Shown here: positions 24,370-34,400 of the stretch, piece by piece | Position numbering within the stretch: position 1 is the first letter of the stretch | Layout of the letters: every line of letters starts with the position of its first letter | Assembly (NCBI GenBank): GCA_963580455.1 | Contig: OY756972.1 | Coordinates: 18,801,001-18,865,000, forward strand | Direction: 5' to 3' | Length of the DNA stretch: 64,000 nt | DNA from: Euonymus europaeus | Lineage: Eukaryota > Streptophyta > Magnoliopsida > Celastrales > Celastraceae | Program-made: the position numbers and the translations under genes | Notes under the pieces: model-generated | Told to the model about the DNA's origin: nothing | Database searches by the model: none | What the model saw: the letters and a program-made list of their open reading frames with translations, nothing else

Positions 24370-26730
24370 TGCACCACGCAGTACCTGACTCGATGTTTTT
24401 TTAGGGATTTTGCGGCCAATAAAACAGAGCAAGAAAGGAAGGCAATTTACACGCTGCTTTTGAGCCTATTATCAAGCGACGCAGACTAGCACGACCGTTT
24501 TCAGATCCATAGGCCTGTAGGCGAACAGCATGTCCACACCAGTTTGGGAGGCCCATTTTCTGAGGCTGTTGTTTTGGGTGAATTGCAGGTGAGTGAGTCC
24601 AGGTGTAATTCATCCACAAAATTTATTTAGAGGTAAATTTAATTCACAATAGTTTTTTTTTTCATAAGCAAAATTTTATAATGTTTTATTTCTCAAAATA
24701 TATGATAATTTTTTAAAAAAATTATCATATTCGAACTCAGCACGTAAAATTCTCTCTAACAATACCATCATCGATATTTTTTAATGTCCTTTTGTAATTA
24801 AATTATATTTTAAAAATAATTTAATTAGTATATATGTTATGTAGTAGTGTTTTTTTAATTACTGTAAACCTAAATAATAAGTGTTAAACTCTAAAAGAAA
24901 CAAATTCGCTAAACCCTAACGAGCTCGTGCATCAGATTTTCATGTTGTAACCTAAACAACAAGTGTTAAATACCAACGAAAACAAATTCCCCAAACTCTA
25001 ATGGGCTCGTGTATGCTCTAAATATTGATTAAAATAATAAAATAATTAATTAAAATAGAGAAATTAATATCCATTAATAAATATCATAAAAATAGATCTA
25101 CCTACAATTTTGGTCCAATGTTTTTGGCAAATCGCAAGGCATGCAAGAGTTTTAGTCATTTTTGGGCTGCTATGACTTTTAGGTTTGGGCCCCCTCTACT
25201 ATTGGAGGCCCATCCGCTCAGGCAAATCTGAATGCCCATAAATCAGTGGTAGGAAGGATTTCCTTTGGGCTGTAAAGTTAATTTCTATTAAAGACTCAGT
25301 GCCACGTATGCAGCAGCTTTTTAGGATGTTGATAGAACTTGGGTATCTCACAAAAACACCACAATGAGTATAAGACGAATGTTGTGTTAGATTTATTTTG
25401 GACATGCTCTCCTTCAATTCATTTGGCAATTTTTTTTTATGTGTACATGTTTGACTGTATATGCAAGATTAACTAGTATCGTCATCGGTTGCTTGAAATA
25501 TTATTGAGATCCAATATTTAAAATGTGAGAATTCATAGAGAAATATATAACAAAAATAATTGACAAAAGATTATATTATCCCTTTCCTTGTTGCTTTTTG
25601 TCATGATTTTTGGCAGGACAAATTGATTAAGGGAGGTAAATAAAATAAAAAAAATAAAGGGATAAAAATGAAGTAAAATAAAGTGTAGGGGATGAAACTT
25701 GGAGCTGTTTTCTGAACTTCTCCAAAAAAAAAAAATCAAAAGTCTCTCAACTTCTTCTTACCCCTTTGGTTTCTTAATCTTTCGTGGGCAGTCTCAGTAT
25801 GTTTGTCGAATAATTTGGCTGTATTTTTTATATGTGGGTTTGACGATTGACAAAATTAGTGTGACGATGAATAAGAAGATGATGATAATGATATATCTCT
25901 TTTAATCTAAAACAGTATTTGCTTATGTTCCCAAATCTGCTTTGATGCTGCCTGACATTGCTAGATCTGTCATAGATGTGATTTCAAACTGATAGATCTG
26001 ATTTTGCAGATGCAAGTTTGATGATTTCCATCATATCTCAACGTGAATACAGGAGAGTTCCGCAAACAATGAGTCAGTGACCAAATACAAAGGGAAACTT
26101 GGAGGAAAAAACCGATGTACGCTTGCAACAAAAAATGGATAAGTTTCACAAATAGAGAACAACAATGAAAAATAAGGGGATAAAAAAGACAATATAAGAA
26201 GAATACTATGTGGATATGAACTAATAACAATAACAAACCCAAAATGTAGGAATATAAACATGGCTTAAAAAACTTTTGAGTACACTGTTTCTCCATAAAG
26301 TGAGAAAGAATACTCGCACAATTTGAAATTACCATAACCAACTTATTTCAAAAGGAGGAAAATTACAGAGAGATAAAAAGTTTTATTGTATCAAATTCAC
26401 CTAATTCCTAATATATGAGATTAACAGGTGCGATAACTTTGATTCATCGAGAAATAATTAGATTGTGAAATGCAAACAAAGGAGCCTTGGCTTATCTGCA
26501 CAAAGGGTGACAACAAACTTTGTGGAAGTATAGATGATGCTTAATTGATTACACAGACAGATGACCGAAGAAAAGGCTTAAGTTCATGAACTGAGTTGAT
26601 GCGTTGATATGGAGAAATGAATCGATCAATAGACCAACCTCAATGATCCGCAATGAAACTACAAATCATTACAGTTCACCAAATATAAGGAAAGATAAGG
26701 AGAGCTGACAAACCAACAACGAAAACTAAA
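24370..26730. other. Intergenic region upstream of the aminotransferase
   Basis: The first ~250 bp should hold the aminotransferase 5' UTR and promoter. The rest is AT-rich, with GGGCC/GGCCC pieces near 25187-25212. No recognised gene; minus-strand ORFs at 25970-26341 look like random hydrophobic translations of T-rich DNA. Confidence 0.5.
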
Positions 26731-26916
26731 TCACTCATATACCCGATTGTAAACCACAAGACTCATACCCAATTCTTCTCCGTCGTACACCATTAGAGAC
26801 GAACAATCAGGAAGGTCGTTTGTACGCACCACAACATCACAGGTGAAAGAGAATAAAACAAAGGAATAAAAATTCATCGATTCGGTTGAGTGCTTGCAGC
26901 TAGAAGCCCCAATCAC
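26731..26916 (-). other. Candidate orphan coding fragment (minus strand)
   Basis: A minus-strand frame ends at 26731 with a coding-looking stretch (VVVRTNDLPDCSSLMVYDGE then ELGMSLVVYNRVYE) and a stop. Composition and codon choice look more gene-like than the surrounding DNA. I find no clear upstream exon, start or family, so it may be a gene fragment, a 3' terminal exon or chance. Confidence 0.2.
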
Positions 26917-27386
26917 CCTTAGAGAAATGCAAAAGCAGTAGACTATAGAATCACTGTTTGACTGATCAGCAGAGGGTGACCGTTGACTGAGATCCTAGAT
27001 TCAAATTGCAATGGATAAGATTTAAGATGATTGACTCAAACAACTGTGATTAAGAATTAGCTAACTTAAGAAAGTACTCATTAAGAAGTGGTAATTATTG
27101 TAGATAGGTAGAAACCAAAAAGTAGTTGCCAAAAGTGATTTTCCACTCGGGAAGCTCCCCCGGAAGGATCCTGACATTAACAACCTTTTGTAAAGGTTGG
27201 ACTCTAGCAAATATTTGCTTCCTTTGCAAAGTAAAGGAAGAATCAATAATCATATTCTCTTCCATTACAACTAGTCTAGAAGCATGAAAATTGACTTTTT
27301 GACTCATGGATGCTCTGAAGGTGATGAGCAGCTCTTTGGAGGATAAATCAAAATCTCTTAAGTGACCACATACCTGATCTGGTCAT
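26917..27386. other. 3' flank of the 142-aa gene
   Basis: Probable 3' UTR and flanking DNA of the minus-strand gene that ends at 27387. Nothing else recognised. Confidence 0.4.
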
Positions 27387-28620
27387 CTAACACTTGGGAC
27401 TGCCACTGGATGGTCCTTCTTTTTGGTTTAGAGAGAAATGGAGAGCCTTGGCTGCAGATACAGCTGAATCTCCCCTCTTGACAATTCCCTCGAGCTTCCC
27501 GACCTTCTCAGACAGCAAACTAACATTTGCATTTGTGGACTGGACCAACTTATTTGCACTTTCCAGAGCATTGCACAACTAAAACAGCCAAAAACAATGA
27601 GCAACGAGGTCATTAGCAATCTCATTCATGGTAAATCCTAGGCCAATTTCGCACTTGGCACACTACCCAGTGAACTATTTGAAAGTAAAAGACAAATGCA
27701 AGGCAGATCATATGCCAATACTGATAATTAAACCTTTAGAGTTAGAGCCGTCCATGAGTGGTCTGTACCAGCAAGTGTATTGTCCAAGCGATCATACGTT
27801 TCCTGAAACATCATAACATATATTAGTTGTTTATCATTGTAACAACATGTGTGTCACCACGCCAATTTTTCATTTACAGTTAACACCAATATATGGCTAA
27901 TGCAATATTTCCTCCAGGATCAAGACTAAACTAAAATCAAACACCAAGTAAAAACTATTAAAACTTCCTTGGAAAGCATAAGGCAGAGGTGCTAGCTCCA
28001 GTTCAAGTTATTCCACCAAAACAATTTGCATTATTATACATTTCTTGGAGATTGGGCGGCCGCGGTATCATTTCTTAGCCCTAATGAAAATTCTTCTGAG
28101 TGAGCACGTCAAAGCAAACGAACTAGAGAAGGTTCCAATGACCACAATAAATGCAAGTAGAAGTACATGGATTATATTTGTTGGATAATGCTTCTTCCTT
28201 CTCTGGATTCACATCTATTTACATTATATTGACCATAATTAAGAAAAAAGACAATAAATTCTGCTACATGGAGTTCATTATCTCAGTATCTCTCAACATC
28301 AACACAATTGAAGGTGATCAATATCCCTTCAATTAAAAATCTGTCAAACAAGCTATGCATTCAATCTTATACATATTGAATTCTGAAGAAACTAACGATG
28401 ACAAATAGTTTGATGATAGACAAGATTGATTGAAGAGAAATCGAAAAGGAACCTGAAACAGTTCAGTGAGGTCCAAGGAGGATTGAGAGACATCTTCGTG
28501 ATTAGGAATTGGCGATGCTTCGCGGAGATCAGGTGCTGCAACATCATTGTCTGCTTCTTCTTCTCCAAGATCGCTCAGCAGATCGCCTATGCACAGCAAT
28601 GGCCCTCCGACACCCCTCAT
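27387..28620 (-). CDS. Conserved-looking plant protein of unknown function, 142 aa, three exons
   Basis: Exons are 28620-28453, 27802-27734 and 27578-27387 (TAG), all phase 0 with CAG/GT-type borders (168, 69 and 192 nt, each a multiple of three). The protein starts MRGVGGPLLCIGDLLSDLGE, has an acidic stretch, then a helical region with heptad-like spacing (LCNALESANKLVQS, SLLSEKVGKLEGIV), suggesting a short coiled coil, and a Ser/Pro/Gly tail. No signal peptide or membrane segment. I do not recognise the family and assign no function. It faces the 83-aa plus-strand gene across a 262-bp divergent promoter. Confidence 0.8.
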
Positions 28621-28882
28621 CTTCCAACTTTCTCTTCGATTTCCAGAGAGTCCCCGACTTTTCTCTCAGTTTTACTTAACGTTGCCGTCTGTCTCCGTTT
28701 GTAACGGGGCTTTCGTCTAAACGATGCCGTTTATAATAATTTTTTATGGGCCTAGATGACTCACCTTAATGTTTTGGGTTGTACGGTTCTAATTCTCATG
28801 TAATGGCCCAATATATTAGGCCCATTAGAGTGGGCTCCCAAGGTCCAATTTTCAGTTTTTCACATCATCTTCTTCACTGCTC
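28621..28882. promoter_or_regulatory. Divergent promoter with several site II (TGGGCC/GGCCCA) motifs
   Basis: The 262 bp between two divergent start codons contains TGGGCC at 28747-28752, GGCCCA at 28805-28810 and 28819-28824, and TGGGCT at 28831-28836. Site II motifs of this kind are typical of plant housekeeping, ribosomal and mitochondrial-protein promoters. A small palindrome AAACGATGCCGTTT lies at 28719-28732. Shared control of both genes is an inference. Confidence 0.6.
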
Positions 28883-29795
28883 ATGTCTTTAAGATCCAGG
28901 TCTGTACCTAGAGTGTGTTTGAAGATTTTTTTTTTTGATTTTAAAAATGATTTTGAGTATAGTTTTTAGAAACCGTTTTTAAGAATAAAAACTAGTAAAA
29001 ATGTGTGATTTAGAAACCGAAATAGAAACTAGCAAAAAATTCAACTATTTTGGCGTGGTGACACACATGTTGGATCTTACAGACATGTTGGATCGTACAG
29101 AATTCATGTCTGTACGATCCAACTCTCTGAGCTTTAAATGTGTGATTTTTAGTGCTAGCAAAATAGTTGGTTCAATTTAAGGGAAGAGCGTGAAAAATTA
29201 TTTTCATGTCTTCAACATATCTCTGTGTGGCATTTTTCTAACAAGTCGGATGTTTGATCGTAAACATAAAGTGCAGCTTACCCAGTTTGATATGCTAAAT
29301 AAATTTACTCAAAGACAAAATCGAAACTTTTCAACCTTCTATAGCCTTTTGGAATGTCATTGTATTGGTTTCTGATAGCTTTATACTTCTGTTGCTTTCA
29401 TACCTAGCTTTTTTCTTCTTTTTTTGAGAGTGCAACAAATGTATTGATTTAGAACCTACCTAATTACTACTTACAGCTGCAAATTTCTGTGTTTTTTACA
29501 TTTACTTCTGAAATTATTTCATGTACTTCTTTGATGAGTGATAAAATGGAATATCTGCAGTGCTTTGGGCACGTGGGTATTCTCGGCGGCGGGGGCTTTG
29601 CTAGCGATTCCAGTGGAGATAAAACGGAAATCTTTTGGACCTCTTGTGTTTTTTGACACAACCGGTACGATGCATGATGTTATCACGGGAATCAGTCAAT
29701 GTGAAAGAGAGCATGCTGAACGTCAAGTGAAGCTATTAGAAGCAAAAAGTTCCGAGGGCGATGCAGCTTTTGCTGTGACGGAATCTGAGTCTTGA
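28883..29795 (+). CDS. Small membrane-type protein of unknown function, 83 aa, two exons
   Basis: Exon 1 would be only 17 nt (28883-28899, ATG then GT donor); exon 2 is 29561-29795 (TGA) after an ATATCTGCAG acceptor. Joined, they give 84 codons in frame, starting MSLRSSALGTWVFSAAGAL. Residues about 6-24 form a hydrophobic Ala/Leu-rich segment and a second weaker hydrophobic stretch (PLVFFDTTGTM) follows, then a charged helix CEREHAERQVKLLEAKSS. This suggests a small organelle-membrane protein. I do not recognise the family. The start is inferred; an unspliced ATG at 29538 would give a similar 85-aa frame. The site II promoter would fit a mitochondrial or other housekeeping role. Confidence 0.65.
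29087..29123. repeat. Perfect 15-bp inverted repeat with 7-nt loop in the intron of the 83-aa gene
   Basis: GTTGGATCGTACAGA (29087-29101) is followed by a 7-nt loop and its exact reverse complement (29109-29123). A further partial copy of the arm (GTTGGATCTTACAGA) lies just upstream at 29069-29083. It could be a small foldback element or an RNA hairpin. Confidence 0.85.
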
Positions 29796-31472
29796 TAACA
29801 CGAAAATACCTTTTGCTTAATGTTTTGATGTTCTCATTTTCTTGGACCTGAGTGATCGCAAGGTTTCTTTCGCTATTTGCTGGATTGCTAACTATCCATT
29901 CCTTGTTTTTCTTCTTCATGCTGCACTTCTGCTCGTTATCATCCTGAACTTGTTTATGATGCTTTACTCTCAAGTCATTACAGTATAAACTTATCTTAGT
30001 TAATAAAAGTTCCAGTTTGTGATTAACATAGAGTCAGGGAGAATGAAGAATAGCTGTTTGAGTGTGGCCTTCCCCTGAATTCGGAACCATTTAGGATTTA
30101 AGAGCACATGCTGCGTTGGGCCCAATTTTTTTCAAGCCGAGTGTGTTGGGCAGACCGGGTGAGGTCCAGAGCTCTTCTGACCAAATCCAACTCCCGCCAA
30201 GATACAAGGTACGATTTAGAACAACTTAAAAGGTGTGTTTGATAAAGATCTAATAATTAGAAGAGTAATTAAATGAATAAATAAATACTCATGTTCAGTA
30301 TGCATATATATTATATATCCGAATAATTTTTTAGGCAATTTTTTCTATTTTTCGATGTAATAATTATTCAAGGAAAGAGGTGGATAATGATTATCCTCTT
30401 ATCAAACACACCCGAATAGTACTTAATAAATTGTTGGGCATGGGAATCAATTGTTACAAAGCTCGGCGATTCGGGTTAGCTATATGCCCAAAATAAATTG
30501 TTCTTCCTAGCCTCTCAGGTTGTTGAGTTTTCTTTTCTTCTTCTTTTTTAAAATGTCGTTGGACCTGAATGCATTAACTGAAAAATGCAACATGCTACCA
30601 CAGTATTGGTAGATTTTCCTACCGGAAGGCAGAAGGGTAGACGAAACCCGACAAAAAAAATACAAAGCAACTATGCCAGGATGTACCCAGACAATACTGC
30701 TTCGGGATGTCCTCGGACAGACTAAAAAACACTAAATAAACAATCACAATGGATCAAAGTTTTGGTTTTCTTATCTTCTCCGTCATCAAATGTGACTGAA
30801 GATAAACCAGGATAAGATCTAGATCAAGATCAAGATCACTATACAACATCTCTTTAATAGAGGGAAAGTGACTTTTTGTTTTACTGGTTCAAGATCACGC
30901 CACAGTTCAGACAATGAAAGAGAGAAAACTTACTGTAGGAATATTGAAAATACATTGTTCGAAAAACAGACTAGTGACTGCAAGTGTCAAGGGATCTATC
31001 AAATATGATCCAGTCACCCAAAATCAAAAATTCATTGGGTTGCAGCAAAGAAATAAAAAAAAGTGGAAAAACAGAGGATAAAATTTGTTATCAATAGTAA
31101 TCATATGAAACCGGCCAACAAAAACAGGGCCAATTCCGGGAAGCAGCTTTTGTTAAAAACAGCCACTAAAACAAAGACCGTGACAAGAAATCCCGCCTTC
31201 ATCGACACATTACCAGATGTTTCAGCACCAAAGTCCAAACAGAATCATGAAGTACCAATCCATCCCAAGAGGCCAAAGACCCAAACAACATACTTTCTCC
31301 TGAACTCTTCTCCACAACTTTATTAGAGCAAACTATACACTCGTACTTTTTTTTATCTACAACAGTGCTCTCACCAAACAATATTAAAGCATTGTTAACT
31401 AGAGTATAAAGCTCAGTTAACTCGGATTTTATTTACCCGTGCATCTGTTCTTTCCCACATCCAGAAAACCAC
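29796..31472. other. Intergenic region between the 83-aa gene and the RNase gene (convergent)
   Basis: Contains 3' UTRs of both neighbours. No ORF, tRNA or transposon with clear borders was found; a 31063-31326 frame looks like a chance ORF. Confidence 0.5.
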
Positions 31473-34400
31473 TTATCTGAAATATGAACTCATGTAAAGC
31501 CGCACACCAACCTCAAGTGGTCCATCATCCCCACCAATTGCATGAAGTGCTACAGGAATTGTTGCAAGAAGGCGCACTGTCAGAGGGAAAACTGCTGGCT
31601 CAATCCACGACTTCAAACCAGGATCCAAATCATGGGCGGATAAACCAGACTCACACTCACTACTACCATCTCCAGATATGCCCAATTCAACTTGAGGATC
31701 TGTAGGACTCACAAGCCATGCAACATCATCTAGTTTCCTATTAAAGCCAAACCCACGTCGCCTATTTAACTGTTTGTAGGCGAACAAATTCAGCACCAAT
31801 GTAGATGTTGCCTCAAGCCACTCTGCAGTCAAGCCTTCAATTTCGTCATAATATATTCTCCGTTCAACCTAGAGGCAGACCATAAGAGAACAAGATGAGG
31901 ATTGTGGCATTGTAACAATTAAGCTATATTGTTTTTTACAGTAGTTAAAAGAAGAAGACAAATATCCTTATAAGTAGGCAAATACTTACAGCTAGCTTGT
32001 TGACGTAAACTGACATAAATCTTGGCCCCAAACCCAATACTCTAGCGTCTGATAATAAAATCTGTGCAAGGGCCATCGTAAAATGCGAGACCATATAATC
32101 CACGATAACAAAAGGAAATTATCGAACAGAAGAGCTCTCAGCAAACAATTACAGTTGAAACGATATCAATATCATTTTCAAAACAATTTTTCATTTTACA
32201 AGGATGCAACACATTTCTCGTATAATATATTTAACTTTCAGCTGCCACCTGGTCGGTTAAACTCCAGCGATACCATCTTTAGCTAATCAACCAAGAGGGG
32301 AGCTAAGAATAATTAAACAATGCATGCATCAAAAGACCAGTAAAAGGTACTAATTGAAGCAATTTATCTCAACTGATGAACAGACTCTTCAAACCACCTA
32401 TATCCACTGGAAGTAGATTACTTGTGATTGGAACTTTAATTTTCCAGTTTTTCCTGAGTATTGGATATCAAAACTATTTTTCATTTTAACAAGTCACTTC
32501 ACTGAGGGGGGCACCTTGGGCAATCTGATACCTTAGACAAATGCACTACTTATTATAATATTAAAGCAGTTGGCAAGAAAAAAATAATTCTGAAGCATCA
32601 TGAAATATTTGAAGTTCCCAAAAATCAGCACAAAACCAAGATTTGTAGCACAAGCAATGCACAAAGAGGACCAGCAGCAAAGGCAGAGAAGCAGGCAAAA
32701 TGGCAAATGCTCAAAAACCAAGTGTTACAAGTAACATAGACACAAATTTGTTTTGATTAAAAACGATAATAATAAATTAACTGAAGCCATCATAAACGAC
32801 ATACTATAGAACGGTAGAACCCAATCGCACAGGGTGAAAGGTGAAAAAAATAATACCTCTTTCTTCTTGAGCAAAACCCACATGTAGAGCTTATCACAGG
32901 CATCCTTAACATGCCTACTAGCCAGCTTCCTTTCATTGCAATGAGCAGCAACTTCTGCAAGTAATTCTGCACAGGGAACTCCATGCTTTAATGCGGCAGC
33001 CGATAATGCTTCCCTGCCTTCAACAGACTCAGCCGCATTCTTATCAAAATGAATACCAGTGAAACATCTCACTGTTGCTTCCTCCCCATGCTGGGACTTA
33101 TGCAAGGTTTTATGCTTCTGATACAATTTTTCAGCTTCAATTACAGCAGCCAAAGTACGATGGACAACAATATCAGGATAACGCCGAAGTGGTGAAGTAA
33201 AATGCGTATAAAGTGGAACAGCAAGAGCATAATGACCCCAGTCACTCACATTATCTTTTAAATCACCACTACAGAAATAAGAAGCCAATTGCATCGGTTT
33301 TGTAGCATATGAGATAAGAATATCAACTAACACAGCATCATCTTTGAGCTTTTTCCTGATCCGTTGAAGCGACCAATGGAAACGACCAGAAGAGGAAGTG
33401 TCCAATTCCAACCCATGCTTGAAGCAGAAAGCTTCAAACTCTTTAAGCTTCCGCATATTGGGTTCAGGGTGCCTCCGCAACAACGCACTATCTGGAAAAG
33501 CTCTAGCTATGATTTCTCCAGCTGTCATGTTTGCTAATAGCATAAACTCCTGAACAAGAAAATCTGAGTCTTTCTGTTCAGAAAGCACACTATCATATGG
33601 AATTCCATTCACATCATACAAAAATGCAACTTTGGAGTTTTCAAGTCGCAGAGCCCCATCATCGAGCCTCTTTGTCTGTAAAGTTTTTGAAACTTTATGA
33701 AGAGTCTTAACAGCTTCAATTACACAAGACCATTCAAAGTTGTTATACAATTGTGGGCATCCATTTGTGAAGAATGTGTTATTTTCCTCATCATTCATCT
33801 CATCAATTATGTCCTGCACGGTTTCATATGAAAACTTGCAACAAGATTGTATCACAGTGCGGCCGATCCAGCGATCTATGACATCCCCAGCACCATTTAA
33901 GTCCCAGAAAATTGAGAATGCTAGTCTATCCACTCCAGGGTTAAGTGAACCAAGATTCTTAGAGAGCAAGGAAGGCAACATTGATAATTTACGTTGCAAC
34001 ATATAGACAGATGCTGATCTGAATTGAGCTTCTATGTCTAAGGCTGTGTCAGGTAAAACAAAATATGATGCATCGGCAATATGAACCCCTACTCTGATGA
34101 TTCCATTGGATAACTTTTCAACTGATAGAGCATCATCAAGATCAGTGGCAGTTGGACCGTCAATAGTAAATATGCAAAAATCTCTAAGATCTACCCTATT
34201 TTTATATTCCTCAGGTGGCACCTCCCAAGGAACACGAGGAAGGCAGGAAAGTGTTTCCAAAGAAAATTCAGAGCAACAGATCGCATTTTCATATAAAATA
34301 GCATTTAGTCGTGGCTCCACTTCACCTCCCCGTCCAAAAATGTGGGAGACATGGGCTAGTGGAAAAGGACTTTCCTCACTCCAGCTATCAATGCATGCAG

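Noticed and set aside
25970..26341. 123-codon hydrophobic minus-strand ORF
   Set aside because: Translation of T-rich DNA with poor coding bias and no domain; an overlapping frame is equally open.
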